From Sulfuricella denitrificans skB26 (GTDB lineage: Bacteria > Pseudomonadota > Gammaproteobacteria > Burkholderiales > Sulfuricellaceae): a DNA stretch of 64,000 bases. The stretch covers positions 620,001 to 684,000 of the forward strand of contig NC_022357.1 of assembly GCF_000297055.2 (NCBI RefSeq), given 5' to 3'. Positions 18,464 to 29,004 of the stretch are shown in pieces. The first letter of the stretch is position 1; each line of letters starts with the position of its first letter. The notes below the pieces were generated by a model. The model did no database searches. It was not told the origin of the DNA and saw only the letters and a program-made list of their open reading frames with translations. A program made the translations under genes and the position numbers.

Positions 18464-18595
18464 TTACCGTTTTTTCAAGCGTGCCTTTTGCACCAAATGG
18501 TAAACTGACTTTCAATGCGCTAGAGCGCATGAGGGATCGCTAGCTGTTAAAACCGCCGGTCAATCGTAACCGGCCTTGTAAGAAGGATAATTGTG
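18464..18595 (+). promoter_or_regulatory. structured leader upstream of rplC
   Basis: The leader contains TTTACC...GGTAAA flanking a T-rich loop, a hairpin ATGCGC-TAGA-GCGCAT (18515-18530), and GCCGGT...ACCGGC (18555-18574). The ribosome-binding site AGAAGGA follows. An L4-controlled leader exists upstream of rpsJ in E. coli. Here a structured leader lies after rpsJ instead. Its regulatory role is an inference. Confidence 0.45.
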
Positions 18596-19240
18596 ATGAG
18601 CTTAGGACTTGTCGGTCGCAAGATTGGCATGACCCGCGTGTTTACTGAGGACGGAACTTCCGTGCCGGTGACCGTTGTGGACGTGTCCAACAATCGTGTG
18701 ACCCAGATTAAAACCCCCGCAACAGACGGCTATACTGCTGTTCAAGTGGCTTTTGGTACGCGCCGTAAGAGTCGTGTTACTCAGCCACTGGCTGGACATT
18801 TTGCCAAAGCTGGTGTTGATGCTGGCCGTGTTCTCAGAGAGTTCACGGTATCTGGCGAAGATGCTGCCAAAATGAATTTGGGCGGCGCCGTTAGTATTGA
18901 CCTGTTCCAGGTCGGACAAATGGTGGACGTAACCGGTACCACACAAGGTAAAGGTTTTACTGGCGCGATCAAGCGTCACCACTTCAGCTCAAACCGCGCC
19001 ACTCACGGTAACTCACGTTCCCATAATAGTGCAGGCTCGATTGGCCAGAATCAGGATCCCGGTCGTGTGTTCCCCGGCAAGAGGATGGCAGGCCACTACG
19101 GCGCTGTGAAGCGTACTACGCAAAACCTCGAAATCGTCCGTATCGATGCCGATCGCCAATTGCTCCTGATCAAAGGTGCTATTCCCGGCTCCAAGGGTGG
19201 CGATCTGATTGTGCGCCCGAGCGTAAAGGCAGGTGCATAA
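18596..19240 (+). CDS. rplC: 50S ribosomal protein L3
   Basis: L3 is an early assembly protein near the peptidyl transferase centre. The 214-residue product begins [16 protein letters not shown] and contains the central extension with the conserved [20 protein letters not shown]. That glutamine is the usual target of the PrmB methylase. The ATG at 18596 is preferred to a GTG one codon earlier. The stop overlaps the rplD start by one base. Confidence 0.97.
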   Translation: MSLGLVGRKIGMTRVFTEDGTSVPVTVVDVSNNRVTQIKTPATDGYTAVQVAFGTRRKSRVTQPLAGHFAKAGVDAGRVLREFTVSGEDAAKMNLGGAVSIDLFQVGQMVDVTGTTQGKGFTGAIKRHHFSSNRATHGNSRSHNSAGSIGQNQDPGRVFPGKRMAGHYGAVKRTTQNLEIVRIDADRQLLLIKGAIPGSKGGDLIVRPSVKAGA

Positions 19241-19860
19241 TGGAATTGAAACTAATCAATGACCAAGGACAATCTACCGCCAGCGTAACTGCTTCGGATA
19301 ATTTGTTCGGCCGAGAATTCAATGAAGCGCTGGTGCACCAGGTTGTAACCGCCTACATGGCTAATGCCCGTAGCGGTAACCGTGCACAAAAAGACCGCAG
19401 TGAAGTCGCCCACAGTACCAAAAAACCATGGCGTCAAAAGGGTACCGGTCGTGCTCGTGCCGGTATGGCATCCAGTCCTCTGTGGCGTGGCGGCGGTCAG
19501 ATTTTCCCAAATCGTCCTGATGAAAACTTCAGCCAGAAGGTCAACAAGAAGATGTTTCGAGCCGGCATTAGTTCGATTCTCTCCGAGTTGGCGAGACTGG
19601 GTCGGCTCTCGGTGATTGAGAGCTTCTCCGTCGAAACGCCGAAGACCAAGGCCTTGGCACAAAAGATCAAGAGCATGGGGATGGACAAGGTGCTGATCAT
19701 TACCGATGAGATGGATGAGAATCTCTACCTGTCGGCCCGGAATTTGCCGCATGTGCTGGTGCTGGAGGCGCATCGCGCTGACCCGGTGAGCATGGTGCAC
19801 TACCCGAACGTGCTGATGACCCGCAGTGCGGTGAAGAAATTTGAGGAGATGTACGCATGA
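19240..19860 (+). CDS. rplD: 50S ribosomal protein L4
   Basis: L4 lines the exit tunnel and in E. coli represses the S10 operon. The 206-residue product has the extended-loop region with [15 protein letters not shown] and [12 protein letters not shown]. It overlaps rplC by one base and rplW by four bases (ATGA), so translation of the three is probably coupled. Confidence 0.97.
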   Translation: MELKLINDQGQSTASVTASDNLFGREFNEALVHQVVTAYMANARSGNRAQKDRSEVAHSTKKPWRQKGTGRARAGMASSPLWRGGGQIFPNRPDENFSQKVNKKMFRAGISSILSELARLGRLSVIESFSVETPKTKALAQKIKSMGMDKVLIITDEMDENLYLSARNLPHVLVLEAHRADPVSMVHYPNVLMTRSAVKKFEEMYA

Positions 19861-20168
19861 ACGCGCCCACATTTAATCAGGAACGCCTGATGCAGGTTAT
19901 TCTGGCTCCCCAGATCTCCGAGAAGAGCACCATGATTGCGGACAAGTATGAGCAAGTGGCTTTCCGTGTGGTGACGAACGCCACCAAGCCGGAAATCAAG
20001 GCTGCAGTGGAGTTACTGTTCAAGGTTGAAGTGGACAGTGTCCAAGTGGTGAACGTCAAGGGCAAGGTTAAGCGGTTTGGTAAAATTTCAGGTCGTCGCA
20101 AGGACTGGAAGAAGGCATACGTCGCCCTGAAGCCTGGCCAAGAAATCAATTTCGCAGCTGGCGAGTAG
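19857..20168 (+). CDS. rplW: 50S ribosomal protein L23
   Basis: L23 is at the tunnel exit and is the docking site for trigger factor and SRP. The 103-residue product includes [13 protein letters not shown] near the start and the loop [20 protein letters not shown]. It starts with ATG overlapping the rplD stop, and is followed by rplB after 10 nt. Confidence 0.96.
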   Translation: MNAPTFNQERLMQVILAPQISEKSTMIADKYEQVAFRVVTNATKPEIKAAVELLFKVEVDSVQVVNVKGKVKRFGKISGRRKDWKKAYVALKPGQEINFAAGE

Positions 20169-20178
20169 GAGAGCAACG

Positions 20179-21012
20179 ATGGCAATTATCAAAGTAAAAC
20201 CGACATCTGCGGGCCGGCGCGCTGTAGTAAAAATCGTCACGCCGGAGCTGCACAAGGGTAAACCCCACGCACCATTACTGGAAAGTCAGTCGCGCAATGC
20301 CGGCCGTAACCATCATGGCCGGATTACCGTTCGGCATCAGGGCGGTGGACACAAGCAGCACTATCGTGTAGTTGATTTTAAGCGCGACAAGGACGGTGTT
20401 CCGGCTAAAGTCGAACGTCTGGAATATGATCCAAACCGTAGCGCACATCTGGCATTGTTGTGTTACGCCGACGGTGAGCGTCGCTATATTATTGCTGCCA
20501 AAGGCGTGAGTGTCGGTACGCAAGTGGTGAGCGGTTCTGATTCTCCGATCAAGCCTGGCAACACACTGCCCCTGCGTAACATTCCGGTGGGCACCATCAT
20601 TCACTGCATCGAAATGCAGCCCGGCAAGGGCGCTCAGATGGCCCGCTCTGCCGGCGCCGCTGTGCAGTTGATGGCACGTGAAGGTGCTTATGCCCAGGTG
20701 CGTTTGCGCTCTGGCGAAGTCCGCAAGGTGCATGTGGATTGCAAAGCGACCATTGGTGAGGTAGGCAATTCCGAGCATAACCTGCGCTCCATCGGTAAAG
20801 CCGGCGCGATGCGCTGGCGCGGTGTTCGCCCGACAGTGCGCGGCGTTGCGATGAACCCCGTTGATCACCCTCACGGTGGCGGCGAAGGTAAGACTGCTGC
20901 AGGTCGTCATCCGGTCAGTCCGTGGGGCACGCCAACCAAGGGCTACCGTACGCGGAGCAACAAGCGTACAACCGGCATGATTGTGAATCGCCGTCCGTCG
21001 AATAAGAGGTAA
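20179..21012 (+). CDS. rplB: 50S ribosomal protein L2
   Basis: L2 is needed for subunit association and peptidyl transfer. The 277-residue product has the conserved [17 protein letters not shown] and the C-terminal [14 protein letters not shown], which includes the universally conserved histidine near the catalytic centre. It starts with ATG after AGGAG. Confidence 0.98.
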   Translation: MAIIKVKPTSAGRRAVVKIVTPELHKGKPHAPLLESQSRNAGRNHHGRITVRHQGGGHKQHYRVVDFKRDKDGVPAKVERLEYDPNRSAHLALLCYADGERRYIIAAKGVSVGTQVVSGSDSPIKPGNTLPLRNIPVGTIIHCIEMQPGKGAQMARSAGAAVQLMAREGAYAQVRLRSGEVRKVHVDCKATIGEVGNSEHNLRSIGKAGAMRWRGVRPTVRGVAMNPVDHPHGGGEGKTAAGRHPVSPWGTPTKGYRTRSNKRTTGMIVNRRPSNKR

Positions 21013-21017
21013 CAGAT

Positions 21018-21293
21018 ATGGCACGTTCTATTAAAAAAGGTCCATTTGTTGATGCGCACCTGATCACCAAGGTGGATGCTGCACGCGCAACCCATGACAA
21101 GCGCCCGATCAAGACATGGTCACGCCGCTCCACGGTGATGCCGGATTTTGTTGGTTTGACGATCGCTGTACACAACGGCAAGATTCACCTCCCTGTGTAC
21201 ATTTCGGAGAACATGGTCGGCCACAAGCTGGGCGAATTCTCGCTGACACGTACCTTCAAAGGGCATGCGGCGGATAAGAAAGCCAAGAGATAA
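21018..21293 (+). CDS. rpsS: 30S ribosomal protein S19
   Basis: S19 binds 16S rRNA in the 30S head together with S13. The 91-residue product begins [15 protein letters not shown] and contains [20 protein letters not shown] and [13 protein letters not shown], all family hallmarks. It follows rplB by five bases. Confidence 0.97.
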   Translation: MARSIKKGPFVDAHLITKVDAARATHDKRPIKTWSRRSTVMPDFVGLTIAVHNGKIHLPVYISENMVGHKLGEFSLTRTFKGHAADKKAKR

Positions 21294-21301
21294 GAGAGGC
21301 T

Positions 21302-21634
21302 ATGATGAGAGTTAGTGCTGTATTACGCGGTACCAGGCTGTCGGCGCAAAAAGGCCGACTGGTTGCCGATCAGATTCGCGGACTGCCCGTTGACCGCGCA
21401 TTGAACATCCTGACCTTTAGTCCGAAGAAGGGTGCAGTGATTATCAAGAAAGTGCTGGAGTCTGCTATTGCTAACGCCGAGCATAATGAGGGTGCTGACA
21501 TTGATGAACTCAAGGTCGCGACCATACTAGTGGACGAGGGTTCGACGATGAAGCGTTTCCGTGCACGTGCGAAAGGTCGAGGGGCGAGAATTCTCAAGCC
21601 TACCTGTCATATCACAGTCACTGTCGGAAACTAA
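21302..21634 (+). CDS. rplV: 50S ribosomal protein L22
   Basis: L22 reaches into the exit tunnel near L4. The 110-residue product has [16 protein letters not shown] near the start and the tunnel hairpin ending [17 protein letters not shown]. Two consecutive ATGs make 21302 or 21305 possible. The first is kept because AGAGG precedes it at a workable distance. Confidence 0.96.
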   Translation: MMRVSAVLRGTRLSAQKGRLVADQIRGLPVDRALNILTFSPKKGAVIIKKVLESAIANAEHNEGADIDELKVATILVDEGSTMKRFRARAKGRGARILKPTCHITVTVGN

Positions 21635-21645
21635 GAGGAAAGAAC

Positions 21646-22356
21646 ATGGGACAGAAGATTAATCCAATCGGTTTTCGGCTTGGTGTGCTCAAGAACTGGA
21701 CGTCGAAGTGGTACGCAAACAGCAAGAATTTTGCAGGCATGCTGGCTGATGACATCAAGGTGCGCGATTTCCTGAAGAAGAAGCTGGCGCATGCCTCGGT
21801 GGGCAAAATCGTGATTGAACGGCCGGCGCGTAATGCCAGAATCTCGATCTTCAGTGCCCGTCCGGGGGTTGTGATTGGCAAGAAGGGCGAAGATATTGAA
21901 GCATTGAAATCACAACTGCAGAAATTGATGGGTGTGCCGGTGCACCTCAATATTGAGGAAATCCGCAAGCCTGAGATCGATTCACAATTGATCGCTGAAA
22001 ATATTGCGCAGCAGCTTGAGAAACGCATCATGTTTCGTCGTGCAATGAAGCGTGCGATGCAGAATGCCATGCGTTTGGGTGCTCAAGGAATCAAAATTCA
22101 AAGTGCCGGCCGCCTTAATGGTGCTGAGATCGCGCGTACCGAATGGTATCGCGAAGGCCGTGTGCCGCTGCACACTCTGCGCGCCGATATCGACTACGGC
22201 ACAGCCGAAGCGCAAACGACATACGGTATTATCGGGATCAAAGTCTGGGTCTACAAAGGCGAGACACCGGGCAAGGGTGAAACACCCGTAGTTGCAGCGG
22301 TCGAGCCGGAACGCAAACCAAGAAAGTCGGGAGCAAAACATGCTACAGCCAGCTAG
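21646..22356 (+). CDS. rpsC: 30S ribosomal protein S3
   Basis: S3 is at the mRNA entry channel and has helicase activity with S4 and S5. The 236-residue product begins [18 protein letters not shown], has a KH domain with [13 protein letters not shown], and a C-terminal domain with the conserved [15 protein letters not shown]. Its last 17 bases overlap the start of rplP. Confidence 0.97.
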   Translation: MGQKINPIGFRLGVLKNWTSKWYANSKNFAGMLADDIKVRDFLKKKLAHASVGKIVIERPARNARISIFSARPGVVIGKKGEDIEALKSQLQKLMGVPVHLNIEEIRKPEIDSQLIAENIAQQLEKRIMFRRAMKRAMQNAMRLGAQGIKIQSAGRLNGAEIARTEWYREGRVPLHTLRADIDYGTAEAQTTYGIIGIKVWVYKGETPGKGETPVVAAVEPERKPRKSGAKHATAS

Positions 22357-22756
22357 AAGGAAATTCCGCAAGGAGCATAAAGGCCGCAATACCGGCATTG
22401 CGACCCGCGGTAACAAGGTCAGCTTCGGTGAGTTCGGCCTGAAGGCAATTGGCCGCGGCCGCCTGACGGCACGCCAGATCGAAGCGGCTCGTCGTGCCAT
22501 GACACGTCATATCAAACGTGGTGGCCGGATCTGGATCAGGATATTCCCTGACAAGCCGATTTCCCAGAAACCTGCTGAAGTGCGGATGGGTAACGGTAAG
22601 GGCAACCCGGAGTACTATGTGGCCGAGATTCAGCCAGGTAAAGTGCTCTATGAAATGGATGGTGTGGAAGAAACACTGGCGCGCGAGGCGTTTCGCCTGG
22701 CTGCTGCCAAGTTGCCGATCCAGACTACTTTCGTAACCAGACAGTTAGGTGGTTAA
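22340..22756 (+). CDS. rplP: 50S ribosomal protein L16
   Basis: L16 helps position tRNA in the A site. The 138-residue product begins [19 protein letters not shown], so the start is the ATG at 22340, inside the rpsC 3' end. Upstream in-frame starts from 22292 would add non-family residues. The conserved AVGR-type loop reads [20 protein letters not shown]. Confidence 0.97.
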   Translation: MLQPARRKFRKEHKGRNTGIATRGNKVSFGEFGLKAIGRGRLTARQIEAARRAMTRHIKRGGRIWIRIFPDKPISQKPAEVRMGNGKGNPEYYVAEIQPGKVLYEMDGVEETLAREAFRLAAAKLPIQTTFVTRQLGG

Positions 22757-22758
22757 TA

Positions 22759-22953
22759 ATGAAAGCCAGCGAATTAAGAGCCAAGTCAACTGAAGAGTTG
22801 AGCAAGGAGATGGTGGAACTGTTGCGCGCCCAGTTTGGCCTGCGTATGCAGATTTCTACACAGCAGAGTACCAAAGTAGATCAACTGGGCAAGGTACGCA
22901 AGGATATCGCGCGTGTACGCACACTGATCGGTGAAAAGGCGAGACAAGCATGA
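22759..22953 (+). CDS. rpmC: 50S ribosomal protein L29
   Basis: L29 is a small two-helix protein next to L23 at the tunnel exit. The 64-residue product [17 protein letters not shown]... has the conserved [10 protein letters not shown] and the closing helix [13 protein letters not shown]. Its stop overlaps the rpsQ start (ATGA). Confidence 0.96.
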   Translation: MKASELRAKSTEELSKEMVELLRAQFGLRMQISTQQSTKVDQLGKVRKDIARVRTLIGEKARQA

Positions 22954-23213
22954 GCGAAGATAAAGTTTCACGCACTCTGACCGGACGCGTGGTCAGCGAC
23001 AAGATGGACAAGACTGTGACCGTGCAGGTTGAGCGCAAGGTCAAGCACCCTTTGTATGGCAAGGTGATTAGTCGTTCCAAGAAGTACCATGCCCATGATG
23101 AGAAGAATGAGTACCATGAAGGTGATATGGTGACTATCGAGGAATGCCGTCCAATCGCAAAAACCAAGGCATTTCGTGTGACCGCCTTGATTGAGAAGAG
23201 CCGTTTGGTATAA
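22950..23213 (+). CDS. rpsQ: 30S ribosomal protein S17
   Basis: S17 is a primary 16S rRNA binder with an OB fold. The 87-residue product contains [17 protein letters not shown] and [20 protein letters not shown], typical of the family. It ends the S10 group. A 142-nt spacer with a promoter-like element follows before rplN. Confidence 0.97.
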   Translation: MSEDKVSRTLTGRVVSDKMDKTVTVQVERKVKHPLYGKVISRSKKYHAHDEKNEYHEGDMVTIEECRPIAKTKAFRVTALIEKSRLV

Positions 23214-23218
23214 AGTGC

Positions 23219-23247
23219 TTGCGTTTCCTTCCGGGAAGCGCTAATAT
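23219..23247 (+). promoter_or_regulatory. candidate spc-operon promoter between rpsQ and rplN
   Basis: TTGCGT (23219-23224), a 17-bp spacer and TAATAT (23242-23247) could form a promoter with start near 23254. E. coli has the spc promoter at the same place. The -35 box is only a partial match. Confidence 0.5.
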
Positions 23248-23327
23248 CTCGCTCTTTTTGGGCGAGCGGTCCGAATAATCGGGCCGAAGCCAAAACTGAC
23301 CGTCGAAGTTCGCTGCATGTAAGCAGC
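23221..23327 (+). other. four hairpins in the rpsQ-rplN spacer
   Basis: Four short stems follow one another. They are GCGTTTCC/GGAAGCGC (23221-23241, one G-T pair), CTCGC/GCGAG (23248-23266), GGTCCGA/TCGGGCC with ATAA loop (23268-23285) and GCTGC/GCAGC (23312-23327). The last three would lie in the leader made from the candidate promoter. Their function is unknown. Confidence 0.45.
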
Positions 23328-23355
23328 TCCCGGACGGATTAAGTTGGAGAAATAA

Positions 23356-23724
23356 ATGATACAAATGCAATCTGTGCTGGATGTCGCAGATAACACTGGT
23401 GCACGCCGCGTTATGTGCATCAAGGTTTTGGGCGGCTCCAAGCGTCGTTACGCCGCCATCGGCGATGTCATCAAGGTCAGCATCAAGGATGCCGCACCAC
23501 GCGGTCGCGTCAAGAAGGGTGATGTCTACAACGCAGTTGTAGTCCGCACCGCCAAAGGTGTGCGCCGTCCTGATGGTTCCCTTATCAAATTCGACGGCAA
23601 TGCCGCCGTTCTGCTGAATAATAAATTGGAACCCATCGGTACCCGTATCTTCGGACCGGTTACTCGCGAACTTCGTACCGAGCGCTTCATGAAGATCGTG
23701 TCGCTGGCTCCAGAAGTTCTGTAA
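23356..23724 (+). CDS. rplN: 50S ribosomal protein L14
   Basis: L14 forms part of an intersubunit bridge and is the RsfS silencing-factor site. The 122-residue product begins [21 protein letters not shown] and has [17 protein letters not shown]. It starts the spc operon. It starts with ATG after TTGGAGA. Confidence 0.97.
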   Translation: MIQMQSVLDVADNTGARRVMCIKVLGGSKRRYAAIGDVIKVSIKDAAPRGRVKKGDVYNAVVVRTAKGVRRPDGSLIKFDGNAAVLLNNKLEPIGTRIFGPVTRELRTERFMKIVSLAPEVL

Positions 23725-23735
23725 GGAGATTCGAG

Positions 23736-24053
23736 ATGCGTAAAATTCGCAAAGGCGACGATGTCGTTGTGATCACCGGCAAAGACAAGGGCAGGCGTGG
23801 CCTGGTCCTGCGCATGCTGGACGAAGGTCACCTTCTCGTTGAGGGTGTCAACAAAGTTAAGAAGCACATGAAGCCGAACCCAGTTAAGGGCGTGGCCGGT
23901 GGCATCGTCGAAAAGGAGATGCCGCTTGATATCTCCAATATCGCGTTGTTTAACCCTGCTACTCAAAAAGCTGACCGGGTTGGCATCAAGGTGCTGGAGG
24001 ATGGACGTAAAGTCCGCTATTTCAAATCCAACGGCGAAGTGCTGGACGCGTAA
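23736..24053 (+). CDS. rplX: 50S ribosomal protein L24
   Basis: L24 is an assembly initiator of the 50S subunit. The 105-residue product begins [20 protein letters not shown] (KOW motif) and contains the loop [20 protein letters not shown]. It starts with ATG after AAGGAGA. rplE follows within 10 nt. Confidence 0.97.
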   Translation: MRKIRKGDDVVVITGKDKGRRGLVLRMLDEGHLLVEGVNKVKKHMKPNPVKGVAGGIVEKEMPLDISNIALFNPATQKADRVGIKVLEDGRKVRYFKSNGEVLDA

Positions 24054-24062
24054 GGAATGAAC

Positions 24063-24602
24063 ATGGCTCGTTTACAGCAGTACTACAAAGATACAGTGGT
24101 CAAACAGATGATGGATCAGTTTGGCTATAAGTCGGTAATGGAAGTGCCGCAAATCGAAAAGATCACACTCAATATGGGTGTGGGCGAAGCGGTTGCAGAC
24201 AAAAAAGTGATGGAACACGCCGTCGGTGACATGAAGAAAATCGCTGGTCAAAAGCCGGTGGTAACGATGTCACGCAAGTCGATTGCGGGCTTCAAAATTC
24301 GCGATAATTATCCGGTTGGCTGCATGGTGACTTTACGTCGCACTCAGATGTACGAATTCCTGGATCGCTTGGTTTCAATAGCGATACCGCGTATTCGCGA
24401 CTTCCGTGGAATTTCCGGCAAGGCATTTGATGGTCGTGGTAATTACAACATGGGTATCAAAGAGCAGATCATTTTCCCGGAAATTGATTACGACAAAATT
24501 GACGCGTTGCGTGGCATGAATATCTCTATCACGACAACCGCCAAGACCGACGAAGAGGCGCGTGCGCTCCTCGCCGCGTTTAAATTCCCCTTCAAGAACT
24601 GA
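24063..24602 (+). CDS. rplE: 50S ribosomal protein L5
   Basis: L5 binds 5S rRNA in the central protuberance. The 179-residue product begins [19 protein letters not shown] and has [16 protein letters not shown] and [22 protein letters not shown]. An ATG at 24057 in the same frame is too close to AAGGA, so the ATG at 24063 (6-nt spacing) is chosen. In E. coli S8 represses spc at the start of this gene. Confidence 0.96.
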   Translation: MARLQQYYKDTVVKQMMDQFGYKSVMEVPQIEKITLNMGVGEAVADKKVMEHAVGDMKKIAGQKPVVTMSRKSIAGFKIRDNYPVGCMVTLRRTQMYEFLDRLVSIAIPRIRDFRGISGKAFDGRGNYNMGIKEQIIFPEIDYDKIDALRGMNISITTTAKTDEEARALLAAFKFPFKN

Positions 24603-24609
24603 GGTTGGC

Positions 24610-24915
24610 ATGGCTAAGTTATCCTTGATTAATCGTGATTTGAAGCGCCGCGAGATGGTGAAAAAATACGCCGCTAAACGTGCAGAACTGGCTGAGGCGA
24701 TGAATAATGTAAAGCTCAGCGATGAAGATCGCTATGCGGCTCGCCTGAAATTTCAGCAGTTGCCTCGCGACTCCAGTCCGGTGCGCTTGCGTAACCGTTG
24801 CGCTCTGACTGGTCGGCCACGTGGTGTGTTCAGAAAGTTCGGCATGGCGCGTACCAAAGTGCGTGAGTATGCAATGCGCGGTGAAATTCCCGGCGTAGTT
24901 AAAGCCAGTTGGTAG
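24610..24915 (+). CDS. rpsN: 30S ribosomal protein S14
   Basis: S14 is a 30S head protein. The 101-residue product is the long, zinc-free type. It has [20 protein letters not shown] near the end but lacks the paired CxxC motifs of the short form. The start is the ATG at 24610 ([17 protein letters not shown]). Upstream in-frame codons overlap rplE. Confidence 0.97.
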   Translation: MAKLSLINRDLKRREMVKKYAAKRAELAEAMNNVKLSDEDRYAARLKFQQLPRDSSPVRLRNRCALTGRPRGVFRKFGMARTKVREYAMRGEIPGVVKASW

Positions 24916-24927
24916 CGGGAGAATAGT

Positions 24928-25323
24928 ATGAGTATGAGTGATCCGATCGCCGATATGCTGACGCGTATCCGCAATGGTCAAAGTGCCACAAAAGTTAGCG
25001 TCAGTATGCCTTCCTCCAAGCTCAAGATAGCAATTGCCAAAGTGCTGAAGGAAGAAGGTTACGTTGATGATTTCGCGGTTCGCGACGAATCCGGCAAGCC
25101 TTCGCTGGAAGTACGTCTGAAATATTACGCAGGCCGTCCGGTGATCGAAAAAATCGATCGCGTAAGCCGCCCAGGACTGCGTATTTATAAAGGCAATGGC
25201 GAAATTCCTAAAGTCATGAACGGTCTGGGTGTGGCGATTGTTTCCACCTCCAGGGGTGTGATGACTGACCGCAGTGCGCGTGCAGCCGGTATCGGCGGCG
25301 AAGTGCTGTGTGTAGTGGCATAG
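24928..25323 (+). CDS. rpsH: 30S ribosomal protein S8
   Basis: S8 binds the central domain of 16S rRNA and is the spc-operon repressor in E. coli. The 131-residue product begins [18 protein letters not shown] and ends with [20 protein letters not shown], both strongly conserved. It follows rpsN by 12 nt. Confidence 0.97.
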   Translation: MSMSDPIADMLTRIRNGQSATKVSVSMPSSKLKIAIAKVLKEEGYVDDFAVRDESGKPSLEVRLKYYAGRPVIEKIDRVSRPGLRIYKGNGEIPKVMNGLGVAIVSTSRGVMTDRSARAAGIGGEVLCVVA

Positions 25324-25334
25324 TGAGGTAAGCG

Positions 25335-25868
25335 ATGTCCAGAATAGCTAAAAATCCGGTGATCGTGCCGGCCGGCGTTGAGGTGACACTAAACGCTGAT
25401 GAAATTACAGTCAAGGGTCCGCTCGGCACACTGAAGCAGCGCCAAAGTGGCGACGTTACGGTAGTAAAAGAGGGAGACCAGTTGCAGTGCAAAGCGGCTA
25501 ACGATTCGATGCAGTCGAATGCAATGTCAGGCACCATGCGTGCGTTGCTTGCGAATATGGTTATGGGTGTGTCGAAAGGTTTCGAGCGTAAGCTGAACCT
25601 GGTCGGCGTGGGTTACCGCGCGGTTGCCAAGGGTGATGTGCTGGGTCTTTCGTTGGGGTTCTCCCATCCGGTTGACCACAAAATGCCTGAGGGTGTCGTG
25701 GTCACAACGCCTACCCAGACTGAAATCGTTTTGAAGGGCGCTGACAAGCAGCGCGTTGGTCAGGTTGCCGCTGAAATTCGTGCGTATCGCAGTCCAGAGC
25801 CTTACAAGGGCAAGGGTGTGCGTTACTCCGATGAGGTGGTGATCCTGAAAGAGACCAAGAAGAAATAG
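25335..25868 (+). CDS. rplF: 50S ribosomal protein L6
   Basis: L6 lies near the sarcin-ricin loop. The 177-residue product begins [17 protein letters not shown] and has the duplicated fold, with the signature [16 protein letters not shown] near the C-terminus. It starts with ATG after GAGGTAAG. rplR follows after 11 nt. Confidence 0.97.
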   Translation: MSRIAKNPVIVPAGVEVTLNADEITVKGPLGTLKQRQSGDVTVVKEGDQLQCKAANDSMQSNAMSGTMRALLANMVMGVSKGFERKLNLVGVGYRAVAKGDVLGLSLGFSHPVDHKMPEGVVVTTPTQTEIVLKGADKQRVGQVAAEIRAYRSPEPYKGKGVRYSDEVVILKETKKK

Positions 25869-25879
25869 GGGCAATAGTC

Positions 25880-26233
25880 ATGGATAAGAAACAGTCACGT
25901 CTGCGTCGGTCACGCAAAACCCGTGCCAAAATTGCAGAGCTGAAGGTGGTGCGTTTGTTGGTACATAGAACCAATTGCCATATTTATGCCCAGATCATTG
26001 ATGCGAGTGGCGGTGTGGTTTTGGCTAGTGCGTCTACCGTCGAACCTGAAGTGCGCAAGGATCTGCCGAAAGGCGGCAACAAAGATGCGGCCGCTCTGGT
26101 AGGTAAACGAATCGCTGAAAAAGCAAAAGTTGCTGGCGTAGAAACCGTAGCTTTTGACCGCTCAGGCTTCCACTATCATGGTCGTGTAAAAGCGCTGGCA
26201 GAAGCTGCGCGCGAAAACGGTCTTAAATTCTAA
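25880..26233 (+). CDS. rplR: 50S ribosomal protein L18
   Basis: L18 binds 5S rRNA with L5 and L25. The 117-residue product has the basic N-terminus [16 protein letters not shown], the core [16 protein letters not shown] and the C-terminal [20 protein letters not shown]. It starts with ATG in the uninterrupted spc series. Confidence 0.97.
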   Translation: MDKKQSRLRRSRKTRAKIAELKVVRLLVHRTNCHIYAQIIDASGGVVLASASTVEPEVRKDLPKGGNKDAAALVGKRIAEKAKVAGVETVAFDRSGFHYHGRVKALAEAARENGLKF

Positions 26234-26245
26234 GCGGGGTTGATG

Positions 26246-26761
26246 ATGGCTAAATTTGAGAAAAACCAGCAAGAAGATCGCGGTGACGGCCTGCAGGAAA
26301 AAATGATTGGCGTCAATCGTGTGACCAAAGTGGTCAAGGGCGGCCGGATTATGTCCTTCGCAGCGTTGACCGTGGTTGGCGATGGTAATGGCAGTGTCGG
26401 CATGGGCAAGGGTAAATCACGTGAAGTTCCGGTCGCTGTTACAAAAGCAATGGAAGATGCACGGCGCAACATGGTCAAGGTTAACCTGAAGAAGGGCACT
26501 TTGCACCACGCCGTAATCGGACGTCATGGCGCTGCCAAGGTTTACATGCAACCGGCTTCCGAAGGTACTGGTATTATCGCCGGTGGTCCTATGCGTGCGA
26601 TTTTCGAGGTGATGGGCGTGCATAACGTTCTCGCCAAGTGCATCGGCTCGACCAACTCGTACAATATTGTTCGCGCCACACTCAACGGCTTGAAGCAAAT
26701 GAATACGCCGTCCGAGATTGCTGCCAAGCGCGGCAAGACTGTCGAAGAGATCATGGGGTAA
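26246..26761 (+). CDS. rpsE: 30S ribosomal protein S5
   Basis: S5 controls accuracy and forms part of the mRNA entry site. The 171-residue product begins [18 protein letters not shown] and has [20 protein letters not shown] and [14 protein letters not shown]. Three in-frame starts lie close together (TTG 26240, ATG 26243, ATG 26246). The last is best spaced from GCGGGG. Confidence 0.96.
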   Translation: MAKFEKNQQEDRGDGLQEKMIGVNRVTKVVKGGRIMSFAALTVVGDGNGSVGMGKGKSREVPVAVTKAMEDARRNMVKVNLKKGTLHHAVIGRHGAAKVYMQPASEGTGIIAGGPMRAIFEVMGVHNVLAKCIGSTNSYNIVRATLNGLKQMNTPSEIAAKRGKTVEEIMG

Positions 26762-26764
26762 GTG

Positions 26765-26959
26765 ATGGTAAAGGCAAAAGAATCTACCACGGTAAAGGTT
26801 ACTCAGGTTAAGAGTGTAATCGGCACCATCGAGTCTCACCGTGCATGTGTGCGCGGATTGGGGTTGAAGCGCATTGGTCATACGGTTGAAGTTGAAGATA
26901 CGCCATCAGTTCGTGGCATGATCAACACCGTTAACTATCTGGTGAAGTGCGAGGGCTAA
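26765..26959 (+). CDS. rpmD: 50S ribosomal protein L30
   Basis: L30 is a small surface protein of the 50S subunit. The 64-residue product contains [20 protein letters not shown] and [20 protein letters not shown], typical of bacterial L30. The ATG at 26765 is preferred over an adjacent GTG at 26762. Its TAA is followed at once by the rplO ATG. Confidence 0.95.
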   Translation: MVKAKESTTVKVTQVKSVIGTIESHRACVRGLGLKRIGHTVEVEDTPSVRGMINTVNYLVKCEG

Positions 26960-27400
26960 ATGCAACTGAATACTATCAAACCTGCTGATGGCAGCAAAAA
27001 AGCAGCGAAGCGTGTTGGTCGCGGCATTGGCTCTGGCAGTGGAAAAACTTGCGGTCGTGGTCATAAGGGGCAGAAATCTCGCTCTGGTGGCTTCCACAAG
27101 GTGGGTTTTGAGGGCGGTCAAATGCCTTTGCAGCGCCGCCTTCCCAAGCGTGGCTTCGTTTCCCTGGCCAAGATACGTGGCGAAACCGCCGAGGTGCGTT
27201 TGTCGGAAATCAACAATCTACCGGTAGACACGATTGATCTGTTGGTGCTGAAGCAAGCCAATATTATTTCGGGTTCTGCGTTGAGCGTAAAAGTCTTTCT
27301 GTCCGGTGAAGTTACTCGTGCAGTGACACTGCAGGGTCTGCTTGTCACCAAGGGTGCACGTGCAGCGATTGAAGCTGCTGGCGGCAAGATCACGGAATAG
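26960..27400 (+). CDS. rplO: 50S ribosomal protein L15
   Basis: L15 is a late-assembly protein. The 146-residue product begins [20 protein letters not shown] and has the glycine-rich [20 protein letters not shown], then [18 protein letters not shown]. It directly precedes secY, whose weak TTG start 8 nt later suggests translational coupling. Confidence 0.97.
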   Translation: MQLNTIKPADGSKKAAKRVGRGIGSGSGKTCGRGHKGQKSRSGGFHKVGFEGGQMPLQRRLPKRGFVSLAKIRGETAEVRLSEINNLPVDTIDLLVLKQANIISGSALSVKVFLSGEVTRAVTLQGLLVTKGARAAIEAAGGKITE

Positions 27401-27408
27401 GACAGATT

Positions 27409-28740
27409 TTGGCTATTGCAGGTAATTCGTTGCTGAGTGCGGCTGGCGCAGGCAAGTTTGGCGATCTGAAGAAGCGCTTGCTTTTTGTGCTTGCTGCCTT
27501 GGTTGTTTATCGCATCGGTACCTTTATTCCCGTACCCGGGATTGACCCGATGGCGCTTGAGTCGCTCTTCAAGACTCAGTCGGGCGGCATTCTCGGCATG
27601 TTCAACATGTTCTCGGGTGGTGCTTTGTCTCGCTTCAGCGTTTTTGCGTTGGGAATCATGCCGTATATTTCGGCCTCGATTATCATGCAGTTGATGACGG
27701 TCGTGTCGCCTCAGCTTGAACAGCTGAAGAAGGAAGGCGAAAGCGGGCGCAAGAAAATTACCCAGTACACCCGGTATGGCACGGTGTTTCTGGCTTTGTT
27801 TCAGGGTTTGGGTATTTCCATCGCGCTGGAATCCCAGCCTGGTTTGGTGATCGAGCCCGGATTGTTGTTCCGTCTCACTGCAGTGGCGACACTGGTAACC
27901 GGAACGATGTTTATTATGTGGTTGGGTGAGCAGATTACCGAGCGCGGCATTGGCAACGGTATTTCACTGATTATTTTCGCAGGTATTGCGGCTGGTTTGC
28001 CGCATGCGATTGGCGGTACACTTGAGTTGACGCGGACTGGAGCCTTCTCTATACCGCTGGTTCTGATGCTGTTTGTTGTCGCGATAGGAGTAACGGCATT
28101 CGTCGTATTCGTTGAACGCGGGCAGCGTAAGATTTTGGTGAATTATGCCAAGCGCCAGGTGGGAAATAAAATTTATGGTGGCCAGAGTTCGCATTTGCCG
28201 TTGAAGCTTAATATGTCGGGTGTGATTCCGCCGATTTTTGCCTCTAGCATAATTCTGTTCCCTGCTACACTGGCGGGCTGGTTTGGTAGCAGCGATGGGA
28301 TGAGTTGGCTCAAGGATATCGGTTCATCACTCTCGCCCGGGCAGCCTTTGTATGTGATGCTTTATTCGCTAGCGATTGTGTTCTTCTGCTTCTTCTATAC
28401 GGCGTTGGTGTTCAACCCTAAAGAGACTGCAGATAACCTGAAAAAAAGTGGCGCATTTGTGCCGGGCATCCGACCGGGTGATCAGACGGCACGTTATATC
28501 GACAGGATTATGTCCAGGCTGACCTTGTCGGGCGCGGTGTACATCACAACGGTATGTTTGCTACCAGAGTTCTTGATTGTGAAGTGGAATGTGCCGTTTT
28601 ACTTTGGTGGCACCTCACTGTTGATTATCGTGGTGGTGACAATGGATTTTATGGCTCAGGTTCAGTCCTATCTGATGTCGCACCAATACGAGAGTTTGCT
28701 GAAAAAGGCGAGCTTCAAGGGCGGAATGGCCGGCCGCTAA
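27409..28740 (+). CDS. secY: Protein translocase subunit SecY
   Basis: SecY is the channel subunit of the inner-membrane translocase and partners SecE at 1775. The 443-residue product has ten predicted membrane spans, IPVPGID in the first periplasmic part (plug region) and the conserved cytoplasmic [20 protein letters not shown] loop. The best start is the TTG at 27409 ([20 protein letters not shown]). No ATG lies between it and the conserved GDLKKRLLF. The weak start and poor ribosome-binding site suggest coupling to rplO. Confidence 0.96.
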   Translation: MAIAGNSLLSAAGAGKFGDLKKRLLFVLAALVVYRIGTFIPVPGIDPMALESLFKTQSGGILGMFNMFSGGALSRFSVFALGIMPYISASIIMQLMTVVSPQLEQLKKEGESGRKKITQYTRYGTVFLALFQGLGISIALESQPGLVIEPGLLFRLTAVATLVTGTMFIMWLGEQITERGIGNGISLIIFAGIAAGLPHAIGGTLELTRTGAFSIPLVLMLFVVAIGVTAFVVFVERGQRKILVNYAKRQVGNKIYGGQSSHLPLKLNMSGVIPPIFASSIILFPATLAGWFGSSDGMSWLKDIGSSLSPGQPLYVMLYSLAIVFFCFFYTALVFNPKETADNLKKSGAFVPGIRPGDQTARYIDRIMSRLTLSGAVYITTVCLLPEFLIVKWNVPFYFGGTSLLIIVVVTMDFMAQVQSYLMSHQYESLLKKASFKGGMAGR

Positions 28741-28762
28741 GCATGTTGATAACAGGATAGAA

Positions 28763-28981
28763 ATGTCGAAGGAAGAAACGATTGAAATGCAGGGGGAGAT
28801 TCTTGAAACCCTTCCCAATGCAACCTTCCGAGTGAAATTGGAAAATGGCCATGTGGTACTTGGCCACATCTCTGGAAAAATGCGTATGCACTATATTCGC
28901 ATTTTACCTGGTGATAAGGTGACGGTAGAACTCACCCCTTATGATTTATCCCGGGCACGGATCACTTTCCGCGCCAAGTAA
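28763..28981 (+). CDS. infA: Translation initiation factor IF-1
   Basis: IF-1 binds the 30S A site during initiation. The 72-residue OB-fold product reads [20 protein letters not shown] and includes [20 protein letters not shown], the standard sequence. Its place between secY and rpmJ is common in betaproteobacteria. In E. coli infA lies elsewhere. Confidence 0.97.
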   Translation: MSKEETIEMQGEILETLPNATFRVKLENGHVVLGHISGKMRMHYIRILPGDKVTVELTPYDLSRARITFRAK

Positions 28982-29004
28982 CAAAGTTTTATCAGGAGAA
29001 AACA

